Assembly: GCA_013396915.1 (NCBI GenBank)
Contig: VWZL01000008.1
Span: forward strand, 1 to 64,000
Reading direction: 5' to 3'
Source of the DNA: Stercorarius parasiticus
Lineage: Eukaryota; Chordata; Aves; Charadriiformes; Stercorariidae
Length of the DNA stretch: 64,000 bases
Shown here: positions 22,000-34,609 of the stretch, piece by piece
Position numbering within the stretch: position 1 is the first letter of the stretch
How the letters are laid out: every line of letters begins with the position of its first letter
Position numbers and translations under genes: made by a program
Notes under the pieces: generated by a model
What the model saw: only the letters and a program-made list of their open reading frames with translations
The model's database searches: none
What the model was told of the DNA's origin: nothing

Positions 22000-24900
22000 C
22001 AAGTACAGAAAAAAGAAGGCTGTTGTCTTAAGGAATTGAGATCAGATATCCAATGGTTGGATGCCGGAGACACCTAATGTTCTGTGGAATGAATGGAAGA
22101 TAAGAGTCATTCAGACTGGGCTTTCCAAATAGGACTAGCAGCAATTAATCTCTCTGTTTTCTAGGTGCTTGAGAAGAGGCAACTTCAAGAGGAGCAGTAC
22201 GCAAAGGATGATCCCTAGCACTTTCTGAAATTCACATCACTATTTCCTATTTATGAAGTGAAGGGAAAAAAAATAATCAATTTTTGTTTTAAATTTTGGC
22301 CATGTTTTGTTGCACATAGCTATCAGAGTCATGGCCTGAGAAGTCACCTGACATATATTTATACCCTATGACTTAAATTACTGTAGAAGGCAAATTCTTA
22401 AAAGTTCACCATTATTTTAATTAGTTTTTAAATCAAGTTTAAGTACTTACATTCATGTGTTTATGGATTCTTCTGTGTATATATGTACAGATACAGATAT
22501 GCTAGGACTGATTAACTTGGTGAATAAATCAGGTCATGTGTTTCAAGGCACTTCTCAAAAAGCCCCACAAAGTAAGTGGTAGTCCTAACAAAAAGATCAC
22601 TGGGACTGAAAATGAAAATTTAGACCACTGTTCAATTTGCAAAGCATGTCTTTCTACTAATAAGAAATCAGTGAATAGAAAACAAAAACTATAGAAAGTT
22701 GCACCTAGAGTGGCTTGGCAAGGCCAAAATATTTGACTAAATTAACCCTACTTTATGAAGAGTAGGATAAATTAATTTTTTTTAATACAGTGAAGCAAAA
22801 CAACTGAAATAAATAGAAGTCTTGCTGGCATAACTGAAAGGAGACATTAGCAGAGTATCATTTGATATATTAAGAATTCAGTAGACATTAGAGTTCACTG
22901 GTTTTAATTCTCCCTTGAAACACAGAGACCTCAGTTCACAGCCCACTGAAGTTAACAGAAGCCTTTGCAGAAATCCCACACAGCAGCTCAGCAGTTTCAG
23001 CTCCCTCTTATATAGCAAAAAACATATTATCTTGATTTTTATTATCTTTCTTTCTATCATCTATTGTCACAGCAAGTTCAGCCCAGCAGTAGGTTACTAA
23101 GCAGTGAAATGGGACACCAAGGTTTGACCCGTCATTTTGCCACAAATTTTAAATGTCACCTCTGTCAAGCAAATTTGACTCATTTAATTCAAATTCACGA
23201 AGTCATCTATGAATCGAATTTTCAGTTGACTGCAGTGAGAAACAGGTTCCTAAATATCTCTGAAGATCTGTCTTCAGTACTGCTGTTATGCCTATACTCT
23301 GTGCAGCTGAAGTCTGAACTAACATCAAAGTCTTTCTAATATTCACATTGCATTTGTTTTGGCTCTCAACTGTAGACTCCATCAGCTGAACTTACAACCA
23401 AATAAAAACTTGAGATCTAAAGAAGTTTTAGAGAGGTGTCACACTTGAGTCTTACCTCTGCAGTTAGTAGGAATATGGGTGAGCTATGTGCACCTAAAGT
23501 GGGTTCATCTCCATTCCTTCAAATATCATATCAGTGTGATACAGATGTTACATACCTTCTCTGCTCTACTCTCACGGGATTTTCTGCCCTGATTTGCTGT
23601 TAATCTTTTTTAATTTGGATTCATTTTATTTTGAGGCTTCTTAAGGAAGTAGGGTCGATGATATATTGACCCTAACTTATTGAAATCAATTTCTAGACAG
23701 CCCACTAATGATCTTGAATTGTACCTGCATGAAAACTCTTATATTGTTAGTGATGTACCTGACACCCAGGAAAAGACAACCTGGGAACGTTAAGTTATTT
23801 TATTACTATAATCTTAAACTGGTGGTCTAAGGAGACTGGGAAGGAGAACCATGTTTCATGGATGCATAGATGTCACCTTTTAGCACAGATCATCAAAAGC
23901 ATCTCTTGATATATGAAGCTCTGAACCCATTGTTATACAACATATATTTAGAAGAGTATAAAGACATGTCAGTTGTGTCTGAATACGCAGATGCAGATCT
24001 GCATCTCTGTTGCAAGAGCAGCTGAGCTTTTCATGGATGTAAATGACACAAGAGAAGGATTATCTAAGGTCTATAAGGTGGGCAAAACTGTCTTGAGGTG
24101 TCTGGCTCAGAAACCCAAACCTCAGCTCAAGTAAAGCTACTAAAGGGTGCACAAACACGTAGGGAGAGTTAGGAACACAAGGAAGTAGACACACATAAGC
24201 ACACATGCACATGTGCATGCACACACACACCCTACCTTGTTGTGCATGTGAGGGCAAAAGATTACTAAAATAATGGGAGTTATAAATACCTAAGACAGAT
24301 GATATCTCAGGACAGTTGAAACAACAATTACAAGAAATATAACAGAGCATCAGCTCTAGATACACTCTGAAAAATAACGAACGCTGTTGCAAAGCTGTAG
24401 TTAGTTAAAAGAGATTCAAAACTGACTGTATCTTGTACCCTGCAGTATGTTAAATATGGACACTGACAGACCACTGGAAGCAGTGAATTACAACGGTAAA
24501 GGCTCTCAGGTCAGCTCTTTATAGGGAAATTGCACTAACAAACAAAACCAAAAATAAACTACCATGCAGCATATGCATGTAATAAAAAGATAAAGTTAGC
24601 AAAAGTCACTCTAAGATGACTCTTTTCTGCAATTTTATTTTTTGGATGAAAACATTATCAAATCTTACCAAATGCGCAGGTAAACTATAATGAAGAAAAA
24701 CATGCTGTTTCAATGACTTCTAGCTGAATTGATCTTACCTAGTCACAGATAAGCCTTTGAAAACACTAAAGAATCCAGGACTCTGATTTCAGAGTCTCAA
24801 AATTGCAAACATTTAGAGGTAATTTGTACACTGGAATATTCTCAGCGTTGGTCTTTGAGGCATATATATTAAAGTATTGTGAAAGAAGAGTTCATGGAAG

Positions 24901-27510
24901 AGAGACAACCTAAAGTGCTTATGTTCATTCTTGGCAAATCTCAGTGAACTTTTCCATTGAACTGTTCATTGGATACCGTAAGTATGATGATCTTCACAGT
25001 AAAATATGACCTGAAATGCACCTACCCTTCTACACTGGCAAATTCAGTATGGCAGAAAACAGTGCTATATTGCTACTGGGACCTGGATGCTGCATCAAGA
25101 AGTGCCCTGGCAGGGACTCTACATATAAAAAAAAGTCATATGGCTCAGACATTGGTATTACACAGTAGCACATCCTCCCCTTTATTTTATGAAGAATTGG
25201 TGAAACGAAAAAGTGACTCCTGTTCACTGTCATTCATTTCTCTCACTGCATATTTCAGTGCTCCCAAAACTTGTAAAAAAATGGTAGAAAAGAATTATCA
25301 ATACCTCTTTGCTTATCAATTATCAAATTATCAAATCTATGCCATATCATAACATAGGAAGGAACTGTTTCAGCAGTTAAATTTCTGTTAATGAAAGTTG
25401 TCTGACAATACAGAGGACAGGGATGTTACCTGTATAGGATATTTTATACTCAGGAACGTTGAATGAGAAGCCAACACAAGTTGTTATATAACAACTTTGG
25501 AGACCAATCAGACCTCCATCTTGCTGAAGAGCTATTGCAGTAAGTATGACAATTTCTCTGTTTACCTATCTCCAGTTTCTAATATTATCATCCTCCATAG
25601 TCAGGGTATTTTATTTATTTCAGTAAGATGATAAAAATTGCCCTCACTATGTTCAACCTGCTGTTCAGAGCTGTAAATACTGTTTGGGTTTGGGTTTTTC
25701 TGCATTATTCCCATCGCTGCAGAAAAAGCTAGTAAAGTAGTGAAGGAGAATGTGGATAGCAATACTAAGCATAGAAACCACTTTTCTTTAGCTTGCCAAT
25801 GAAGTAAAGCTGAATCACAGCTGAATTCTGTAGAGAAAAGTAAAAAAAAAGAGAGAAAGAAAAAAAACCCAAAGGTTATTTCAGCTTTTCCTACCTTTCT
25901 TTGTTATGTTGCGTAAGTGGTATGCCAGCAGAGAAAGAGAAACCGAAGAGAAAGAGAGTGGCCTGTACAGTGGGAAAAGTGGGACAAAGTAGAAAGAATA
26001 GGAATGTGGGAAGTTTTGTGATATGCAAAGAAACTTTGTTAAAGAAATCAAGGTTTCAGAAGTTAGTGTTCCAGTTTCAGGAAAAAAGAAAGTGAAGGAA
26101 ATCTAAATCTGCACTCTTAAATCTATTTAATTTTGCATATTCTTTCCATGACAGATTTTTTCATTACACAATAGCGCACTATTTTTCAGAAACTATAAAC
26201 TATCATTGTCTTATTTCAAATATAAATACAAAGAATACATCATATACTGTACATTTTTGTATATATACTGGCACTGAGGTCTTTATATAGATTATATTAT
26301 TTGACACATTTTTATGTGAGACACAGACAATGTAGTCTAGTTATTGTTTTCTTGATTTCATAAAGCTGTATCTGCTGCAAGGTATATACAACAAACTGAC
26401 TTAAACACACTTCTTTGTTTTCAGGAGTATTTTTACTAACACTATATCAATTCATATGAGAAAAACTTTGTGCCACAAACCTAACACAATTTGTCTTTTT
26501 TATCAAAATGACACCATAGCTATTTTTCAGTTGCACAATTTGAAGAAAAAAGTCTGCTACTGACCTATTTAAGACTTGGGATGGGCTTTAACTTCAACTT
26601 CTAAAGTTTCGTCAGCTCATCCAGGCTAGATAACTAGCTATATGTGTAGTCATAAGGGAAGATTATAATGGTGTCTCCATTGGATAAGATGATCTGTCTC
26701 TTGGACAGATCTATCTTTTTCTACTGAGTATAAAACAAGCTGAAATAACTGGTGTAGTTAAGATACCTAACTAAAGTTAAGAGAGGTGAATTTTGTGTTT
26801 GGCAACTGCTTTATTGCACATCCAGCTACTGTTTAGGAGCAGTGCTTTCATACTGCACTCAGGGTTTGGCCTATCATACCTACAGTCAACAACAGCATTC
26901 AGCCACAACAGAGAAATCCAAGGAGAATGATTTTTCTTAAGCTTTGCTTAGTCAAGTGCATATGCAGAGTTTAATTTAACTATCAAGAAAATCTTTAAAA
27001 ACTGAAATAATCATACTGAACTGGACACAGAATTTCCCTTGGATCTCTGATTTATTTTTCCTACAGTTAACACATTGTGTCCTCCACATGGTGAAATCTA
27101 CTTTCATCAGGCATCAATCTGCTTCATAATAGAAGAAAAATGAAAGGAAAACTGTTCTTATTTTTAAAAGCAGTTTTTTTCCCATTATTTTTTATGATTA
27201 ATGGTTTTATGGTTTAAAAATGAGAATATTGACCCAAGAACCATGAATTCCCAATAACTTTGACCTGAACAGAGGACATGATCCTCACAGACCAGGAACA
27301 CAATATAGAAAATTTTTTTCCTGCTTCTCTTTTACTGACTATGATACAGTATAAAGTATTTAACTTGCTCCTACTGCAGAAGTTATTCTGTTGGGCATTG
27401 CATTATGTCCTGCACCTAAGTAGTGCCTGTACATTGTTTTGCAAATGTGAAGTGTTTGTCATCCTGAAAATCAAGCTTAAAGAAAAATACAAAGAAGGAA
27501 CTTCTTTCCT
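22000..27510. other. AT-rich sequence without recognised genes
   Basis: No gene or repeat family is recognised. The longest open frame (24957-25352, plus strand, 131 codons) has no family resemblance and no paired splice sites. A (CA)n-like tract lies at 24188-24232. The remainder is ordinary AT-rich DNA, presumably intron or intergenic. Confidence 0.5.
24188..24232. repeat. Imperfect (CA)n microsatellite
   Basis: About 45 bases of CA-rich sequence interrupted by TG/CATG steps (ACACACAT, GCACATGTGCATGC, ACACACACAC). Confidence 0.85.
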
Positions 27511-27512
27511 TT

Positions 27513-27702
27513 GAGGGTGGCAGAGCACTGGAAAACAGGTTGCCTAGAGAGGTGGTGGAGTGTCCATGTCTGGAGACATTCAAAACCCACCTGGACGTGT
27601 TCCTGTGCAACCTGCTTTGGATAAAACTGCTCTGGCAGGGGGGTTGGACTAGATGATCTCCAGAGGTCCCTTCCAACCCGTACAATTTTGTGATTCTATG
27701 AG
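27513..27702 (+). mobile_element. CR1 LINE 3' end, short and well preserved
   Basis: The sequence starts in the last codons of the CR1 reverse-transcriptase frame (GAGGGTGGCAGAGCACTGG) and runs through the short 3' untranslated region, with the characteristic GGGGGGTTGGACTAGATGAT. It ends in the TGTGATTCTATG octamer region. It is about 190 bp and 5'-truncated, on the plus strand. It matches the CR1 3' consensus I remember closely, so it is probably the youngest CR1 in the window. No target-site duplication is obvious, which is usual for CR1. Confidence 0.95.
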
Positions 27703-27923
27703 TACCTCAAAATTGTATCAAGGGGGGAAAAAGTACAAACAACAAGAAAAGTCCAAGAGAATTTAAAATTGCTTAAACTCAAAAGAAATGTCTAATTCAC
27801 CCATTGCCCGTTCTAATTTGGGATGGAATTAAATGAAGAAAAACATTCAGAAGGCACAAAAAAATTGTTGATGGTGTTATGGGCAAAAATAGTTTGTCCT
27901 GTTATCAACAGAGCTGGACTTAC

Positions 27924-27965
27924 AAAACAAAACAACACAACAACAGCAACAACAACAACAACAAA
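27924..27965. repeat. (CAA)n microsatellite
   Basis: A run of CAA/CAAAA units with one CAG interruption, ending in five CAA copies. Confidence 0.9.
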
Positions 27966-28935
27966 GGTAAGAGAGCTGAAGAAATTAGACTAGTCTGGAG
28001 GTATTAAAAAATGCATACAGCAGCAAGTTCCATTTCTAAACAATTTGAGTTGTCCTAGGAGCTCAGGATTCACTTACTCAGAAGCACAAATTTGCTTTGT
28101 TTGTTTTGATGCCTTCGTAGGAGTTGATAACATCTTTGTTTAATCAAATTGAGCACCACACTAAACCCAGAAGTTCAAGCACTTTTGAACTTCAAGTTCA
28201 GCTCCAAACACTGTTGTCTGGCCTTATTGCAAATAATTTATATTACCCATGATATTTATTATGGGATTAACCCTCAGGATTAGTTGCAGTACACACACAT
28301 TGAGGAGCAACTAATCCCTCTCCAAAAAAATTTCAAGAGAGGCTCCGTTTGAAGATGGAGCTATGACAAATAAGCAGACAAAATGATGAGGTATCTGCTT
28401 TTTCTCTTTAATAGTGCTCTGTAAAGAAGATGCAAAGCTAAGACTATCTTGATCCTTGTTTCCCATTATTTTATTACAGATAAACTTGCTGGGTTTGGGG
28501 TTTTTTGAGGGTGGTTTGTTTTTTTTTTTTTAGCTTGGGAAGCTACAATGATTTGAAGGGTGTGACTTCAATGGAAATGGAAAATAGGAACCCTGACCTC
28601 AAAATGGGCTTTTCACACCAAGTACTGCTCCCAAATGCACAAAGCAATTCCTGCTGATTTCAGGAAGAAGTGCACAAATCCAAGTGAGGGCAGAATCTGG
28701 GATTATGATTTCACCATAATGATAGTTATTGCTACTGATTTTGACAAAAAAATATGAGGACAATTAGCAGACAACTAAAAATCATTACTAAAAACACATT
28801 AGCCATCAGGCAGAATACACAATGTGGAGTCAAGCATCTGACGGACTTATTTTGTGTACACCCAGATAAAATAAATAAAAATTTGAAAATAAAATAAGAT
28901 AAATATATTCCTAAATTACAGCCTTGAGGCAATAT

Positions 28936-28960
28936 AACAACAACAACAACAACAACAAAA
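28936..28960. repeat. (AAC)n microsatellite
   Basis: Seven to eight AAC units followed by an A-rich tail. Same motif family as the runs at 27.9 kb and 48.85 kb. Confidence 0.92.
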
Positions 28961-29572
28961 AACACAACATCCCTCCGCCCAAAAGCAAGGGTCTATGGTA
29001 AATTATTTTGTATATGCCACGCTTTCTTTTAAACAAATAGGGTAACAGATGTTGGAACTGAGACAACTTCATGAAGTTGAAAGTATTTCTGCTTTTGAAG
29101 TAGTATTATAAAAGACTATTTCTCTAAGCAGAGAAATAGAATAAAACTTCTTTTTTTCTTTTATTTTTTTTCTTTTTCCAGGTGACAAAGTTTCCCTACA
29201 CTCTGCCTCAAAAGAGTATATTCCAGATTGGACAGACCAGCCTAAGCAAGTGATGGTATCTGTTCATTTTAGCAGAGGTTCATTACAGAATCTGACTGCA
29301 AACTTTGAAAGTGGATAGTCATACAGGATTTGTTCTTTCTAGCTTTTTGTCATATTCTTTCAGTCTTTTAACCTCAATTTCAAGTGATCACTCTTCATCT
29401 TCATAAGCCCTTTCAGTATTGTGTCTCCTTTCATTTTTATTTCCATCTAGTATATTTCCTTCCCAGCAATTCCACCGTGGTTCCTGTTAAAAAGTTACCA
29501 AAAGTCTTCTACCTAATGTGCCTGGAATTAAATGAAACCTGTACACTCCACCTCTCTCTCAAAAAAAAAAAA

Positions 29573-29616
29573 NNNNNNNNNNNNNNNNNNNNNNNNNNNN
29601 NNNNNNNNNNNNNNNN
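29573..29616. other. Assembly gap (44 N)
   Basis: Forty-four undetermined bases directly follow a run of 12 A bases. The gap probably results from failure to read through a homopolymer or simple repeat, and its true length is unknown. Any frame running across it is meaningless. Confidence 0.99.
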
Positions 29617-29639
29617 CTTTGGGTAATTCTTGGGAAATA

Positions 29640-30765
29640 AATATTATTTTTCTTTCTAAAAATAAATCTCATTTAATTTAAATAGTTATTTATTTGCCAT
29701 CAAATCCATCATTTCAGAATGTTGTTTACAAGAAATGTTGCTGATGTAAAAGGTTGCATCCCAGACTGAGCTCTTTGCAAATCTCCTCGTATATGGATCA
29801 GTGATAACTGAGTCTCAGTGTGGAGTTGTGAAGAAGAAGACAGTAATAAGAAGTATCAATCTATTTACAGTCTCACCATGAAGGCAACTTGATATTGTTC
29901 ATGGCTGCTGCATGATTGACCATGCAAATAGTGTAGCTCTTCTCTTTATTATCATTCTCATGAGAATTCCTCAATGTTAAAAAGAGACACAAAAGTTTTG
30001 CCAGTGGGCTTAGAACCACTGAATTAATATGAATTGAGTATGTTAACTTCAACATTGACCGGTCCTTCATTAATTTCTCCCTTTGATTATTTCTTGGAAA
30101 TTTCTTTATCAGAAAAATAAACAGGCTTTTGTAGTGTACAAAGTAATTAAAAGGGAATCATTATGCATTAAATAAAAGAAACCTGCACTTGAGGCAGAGA
30201 TAGTGCCAGAGACAGGATGCTTACCTAATGTGGTAAATCCTGTGGGCTTAATACTGCATATAGGCGCACTTTGGTAACTCTTAAGAAGCCCCATTGAGTT
30301 TCTGAGTTTATACTGAGTTTCTTAAAATGTATGTTGGGATCAGATTTGGGTGTCCTGGTGTTCTGGTGTACTAGCACTCAATTTTGCATTTCTCAGTGGT
30401 GGTCAGAAAAGATCAGCGAGAGATCTCTCTGCCACTGCTTCATATACATATAATTCTTTTCTAATATACAGCATCTGCTTTCCTCATTTCATGCTGCCTC
30501 AAGTTCACCTAAGTGAAGCATTCCTGTCCATTATTCCTCACAGAATGACTGGAATATTCTTTTAATCAATTAGTCACATCACATGGTTGATTTTCTTCAT
30601 AATACCTAATGCAAAAGATATTCTCTCCTGTCCTAAGAATATAAGCCATAAAAGGAATTAAAAGTGTCTTTAGAGAAGCATCAGAATGCTCTAAGAGCAT
30701 TTGCCTTTTCTGCAACAGCTGCATGTAGCTAATTTCCTCTCAAAACAAAAGAAACAGGGCATGGA
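29640..30765. other. AT-rich sequence, nothing recognised
   Basis: Ordinary sequence between the gap and the GC-richer block. A minus-strand donor-like site (TTAG|GTAAGCAT near 30222) follows an open stretch on that strand, but no good acceptor is placed to make an exon. Confidence 0.5.
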
Positions 30766-30769
30766 TGTT

Positions 30770-31597
30770 AAGGGAATGCTTCCTCCAATGGACTCTGGAG
30801 CCAGGGGTACCCCGTGCCTGGCCACTGGAACCCAGCCTGGGAGTCTCTGTCCCAACATGACGGATGCAGCTGCTGCTTTCCCTGTTGAACCTGTTTGCAG
30901 GTTCAGACAGGAGCAACGTTGAGCATGTAACCCTGAGATACACACACACAGAGGACACAAACACGCCCAACTGCTCAGATGGCCACAGACAACGTTCTGC
31001 CTTCAACAGCACCGCACCCACATGTTACATCATCAGGATTCACATAAAGCATAGACTTATACGCATATGTAGACGTATAGACAGCCAAGCCCCCTTCTTC
31101 TCCTTCAGCTGGTCAGGACTGAAGGTCAGTAGTGCAGGCACACACACAACTCTCTAGATTCCCAAGCCACATGAACATTTCCCAGTACCTCAAGTACCAG
31201 CACAGCCTCTCTGTCTGTCTGGTATCCCTACCTGGATCCCAGGTAGTCTTACCCATGATTTTGCCAATGGATCTCCTACTTGCTGGCTCATCCAGCTTGA
31301 AGTTTGCTGGTGAAATAGGCACACATACTCCCATGCACACCAGCTTTGGAGAAGATGCAAAGACTCCAGCAAAGACTCTGGCAACCCCCAGAAGCCAGTA
31401 CCAGGCACATGGGCTGTGACCCACAGTCCTGCTTCAGCTGCTGTTGCTGAGCCTCTGGCTTGCTTTGTTCACCCCAGTCCCCCCAGTAGCTGCACCTGGG
31501 ATGCTCACCAGTCCTACCCCAGTGGCTGGAGCTGAGACCTCCATTTGCTCCAGTAGCTGACACCACAGGCTGCAGGGTGCCTGTACCCTGGGTCTGA
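30770..31597 (-). mobile_element. Probable ERV leader/internal fragment, non-coding
   Basis: This block is clearly richer in G and C than its surroundings. It lies directly downstream, on the minus strand, of the LTR-like segment described next. It holds degenerate internal repeats of the type CAGT-GCTGG/CAGTAGCTG at 31480-31610. Open frames of up to 120 codons cross it but show no gag, protease or polymerase motif, so it looks like a retroviral leader or a decayed internal region. The lower-coordinate edge, about 30770, is set only by the change in composition. It could instead be another GC-rich repeat. Confidence 0.4.
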
Positions 31598-31615
31598 CTC
31601 CAGTCCCTGGCACCA
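31598..31615 (-). promoter_or_regulatory. Primer-binding-site-like motif
   Basis: On the minus strand, TGGTGCCAGGGACTGG begins at 31615, about 195 bases after the TATA box. It resembles the complement of a leucine-tRNA 3' end (TGGTGTCAGG-type). ERVL-class elements use tRNA-Leu primers. The match is imperfect and no CA end of the LTR lies immediately before it, so the assignment is tentative. Confidence 0.28.
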
Positions 31616-31616
31616 A

Positions 31617-32346
31617 ATCGATTCACACAGTTCTCACCAGTACCTGTCACTCAGTCCTTACGGCACTTGCAGATGAGATAGAGGGTGAGATTACAGAGAG
31701 ATAGTTAAGAAAAGATTTTGTGAGAAGATAGGAAAGACTGCAGTGATTATACGCAGGGCTTGGTCAGACAAGTGTACTGACTGGCCCCAGTTTACACTTG
31801 ACCAGCCCCTTTTATATCCCTTTCTGTTTAATTTCCTTTTTGTTTCTCCCCATGCCCTCCCCCTAAATGTTCATTCAGAATTTTGCATGGTCCCACAGCC
31901 TGGTCTTGAACACCCCAAATCTTCATGTTCCTCTTTTTCCCCCCTTAATTTCAGTACAAGGTCCAGGTTCGTCCTCTCCAAAGGTGTGCCTGCAGTTTCT
32001 TGATGGCCCAACAATTAGCAGCTTAGGCTTCTGGTCCTTGACATTGTCTCTGTTATCCTTTGTCTACCAGGTTTGTGTCTCTGTGTGTTCTTGTTTATCA
32101 CTTCCCCCTTTACTTTTGATCCCCTTTTGCATTGAACAGTTCCTTGACTGGATAACCTTAATAATGCAGATGCTCTCACCTTCCACTTACCCTTAAAAAG
32201 TGGGGTGAACCTGGCCAAGCAGCTAGTCCCCATGTCTAGCTGATGTAATTCCAAGTGCCAGATAGCTATTCTAAAGACATCAAGAAAGCAAGACATTATG
32301 TCACAAGAAACTTCTGGAGAATTCTTCAGGGACAGTTTCCTTATCA
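31617..32346 (-). mobile_element. Probable LTR of an endogenous retrovirus
   Basis: On the minus strand the segment shows U3-like sequence, then GGGATATAAAAGGGG, a strong TATA box (31810-31816), then about 195 bases before a primer-binding-site-like motif. This spacing fits R plus U5. The LTR start is uncertain: TGTTGGGCC at 32014 or TGATAAGG at 32346 would each give a TG end. No matching second LTR was found in the window. Frames inside it do not encode anything recognisable. Confidence is moderate because no terminal duplication could be confirmed. Confidence 0.48.
31810..31816 (-). promoter_or_regulatory. TATA box of the probable LTR
   Basis: TATAAAA on the minus strand in the context GGGATATAAAAGGGGCTGG, typical of LTR promoters. 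The transcription start would be expected about 25-30 bases downstream, near 31780. Confidence 0.5.
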
Positions 32347-32359
32347 ACCAGGAACTCCC

Positions 32360-34490
32360 TGGTAAAGCATAAGGACAACATATAATGCTGAAATAGACTA
32401 TTATTCTGACATATTTTATACAGTGCTAAGTTTTTGTGGTGCAGTTCTCATTTTTAAAGTGGATAAATGCCCCATGGTATGCAGTAATGCATAATTGATA
32501 GGCACATGTGAATAGTCATAGCAGAAACAAGGGGACTCTTCACTACGTTTTGTCCATATCCTATGAGGTAAGGAAATACTAAATCTCCCTGTATGAATCA
32601 CTTTCTAAAAATAGCTTCATACTTAAAAGAAGAGCAACTGGAGCAGTACAAACTTTAACTTAAGGGCCATATCAAACATAATTTACATCAGAGAGCAAAA
32701 TCCTCTTTTTTTATAAAAGAATCTTATTTGAATATTTTCCTATGCTACTTGTTATTTCACATACACAGGTAAGGGAACAGAACAGGAAAAAAAAATGAAA
32801 CAAAAATAATCCCATAGATCCTTGAACACAAGCAATCTGTTTATTAAATGGCAGAAAATGTTCAATTCAATATTGAGTCTAAAAGCTTGCTTCTAATATA
32901 AATGGAAATGAGATATAAATGTGATTAGGGTTTCCTACTGTTTGTTCTTCAATTTTTGTTTCATTACATACTAGCAATTATTTTTAAGAAGTGTTATTAA
33001 ATTTCTGATAAGTGTTCATGGTTGCCCTAAATCAACCTCATAATGTGTCTTCACTTCAATGTGTGCAAGACTCAGTTTACCAGATGTCCATGCCTATCTC
33101 AAGCCTGGATTTACAGTTAAAAATATTTTTTAGCTGAAATGGTGTTCAGATACAGGTAGAACTCCTCAGAAATATCTACAAGATAGGACAAGTGCAACAG
33201 CAGGTGGTCTGTTGTTTAATAGATGTTCTAAAAATGTGTGCTCTAATCTGTCTACTGTAACTTGTTTCTTATATGATCGCTTGACTTCTACAAATTCTCC
33301 AGGCTTGATTAGGCTGAGGCGAGCCCATTGAAGCAGGCACCAACCATGCTAACAGTTCAGAGAGCCCTGGAAGCACAGAATAGGTTGAAAAGTGAAAAGG
33401 ATCCTGCATTCAAGGGAGGAGGGATGCAGGGCACCCTGGGCATGGTGTGACCCTGGAACACCGTAAGACAAGCATGGAGAGCATTTGCAGAGCAGAGAAA
33501 AGGTTGATATTAAGATGAGCTGGGCCCATGAGCAAATAGCTTGTCATCAAAAGTGAAAAGAAAACACACAAGCAAACTATAGGTTGGGCAGAGGTTACTA
33601 GCATCTCTATCAAGTTCTTATAATGTACTTCCGTAAATGGAAAGATTGTTGAGTTTTAGGACTATGGTCTGCAGCAGAATATCTTCTTACAGTGGCTTGA
33701 TTGAGTGAAAGGGAAAAAAAGTCCTATTGCCTGCTTTCAGCATATGTGATATCATGTGCCTGAATGTTTTGTCTATAAAAAGAATGAAGTGGTGAGGTAA
33801 GTTGAGCAGAAAATGCTGAAGGTGCAAAAGTCTGTCCAATGGAGCACCAACAGAGCCAGGTACACATGGCAATATATATCTGAAGCAGGGCATTTGGACT
33901 TGTATCCCAATAAGTGCCATTGGCTGAATACTCTGAGACACCATCTCTGAGGAACAGCTTCTGTAGGCAAAGCAAGTGGTCATGGTGCCAAGCAATTTGG
34001 CACAGAGGAAACATTACCAAAACCCAGGCTGTTCACAGAAATCTGAGTCTTGCTGCCTGGACAGCATATCCTGGCAGTAAGGCCAAATTGAAGTTTAGCG
34101 ATATACAGTGTGAATTAGCATCATTCAGAACATTCTTGGTGGCATTCTTGGCAAAGCCACGTGGGATACCCTTGTCCTTATATGGCTGGAACACGGAGGA
34201 AAACTGGGAGATCAGTACATGAGCTACAGCTTAATCTGCAGACACTCAAAGAGCCAGCATGGGTCAATGATCATTAGAGACTCCACAAATCCAGTCTCAG
34301 GGTTTCAAACAGGTACTTTGATAAAACTGTGATCCTATCAAACAAAGACTAAGTGACCTTCCAAAGAAAGAATGCGAGAGAGTACCTGCACAAGAATTCA
34401 TTTAAGGTTATATTGACAACCCCAAATCTGGCATTTCCTTACTGAAGTTCAACCTAAATAGCAATGTTTATTATAGGCACCCAGTAGTTT
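32360..34490. other. Mixed unique sequence without recognised genes
   Basis: No repeat family is recognised. Overlapping open frames of about 100 codons on both strands at 33690-34220 have no family resemblance and no splice context, so I treat them as chance. The segment is somewhat less AT-rich between 33300 and 34300. Confidence 0.45.
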
Positions 34491-34497
34491 CTCTTAC

Positions 34498-34599
34498 CCT
34501 TGTCAGCAATTCTTGCCCGAGGATTTTCAGAAGAATAAGAAATAGATTCAAGTGTAGAGGAAAGTGTCCCATGAGATTCCTTTTTCCAAATTTGGATGT
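34498..34599 (-). CDS. Possible coding exon of an unidentified gene (102 bases)
   Basis: This is one of the best exon candidates in the window. The minus strand has a long pyrimidine tract ending CACTTCTCAG, then 102 bases, then the donor CAAGG|GTAAGAG. The frame joined from upstream reads IQIWKKESHGTLSSTLESI, then SYSSENPRARIADK: polar, serine-rich and lysine-rich. It starts after one base of a split codon and ends with one base, which fits the preceding candidate at 41217-41343 exactly (the split codon becomes GAC, Asp). I do not recognise the protein family. Chance remains possible, since a 34-codon open frame is not rare here. Confidence 0.38.
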
Positions 34600-34609
34600 C
34601 TGAGAAGTG

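Noticed and set aside
23064..23339. Zinc-finger-like reading FKCHLCQANLTHLIQIH
   Set aside because: The spacing does not fit the C2H2 pattern (no conserved Phe/Leu and only partial ligands), there is no repeat of the motif, and no splice context.
24670..24760. Two micro-exon-like segments (16 and 27 bases) on the minus strand with strong splice edges
   Set aside because: They are too short to judge, and their phases do not fit the neighbouring candidates.
24957..25352. 131-codon plus-strand open frame
   Set aside because: No recognisable domain, no splice context and ordinary AT-rich composition. Its length shows that frames of about 130 codons arise by chance in this window.
29384..29626. 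Plus-strand frame running into the N gap
   Set aside because: It crosses undetermined bases and a poly-A run, so the translation is meaningless.
31113..31650. Several overlapping 95-120-codon frames on both strands
   Set aside because: They lie in the GC-rich ERV-like block, where stop codons are scarce. No retroviral protein motif is visible in any of them.
32015..32347. 110-codon minus-strand open frame
   Set aside because: It overlaps the probable LTR U3 region and has no family resemblance.
33687..34222. Overlapping 98-102-codon frames on both strands
   Set aside because: No splice sites or family resemblance. Mutually overlapping open frames point to locally low stop density.
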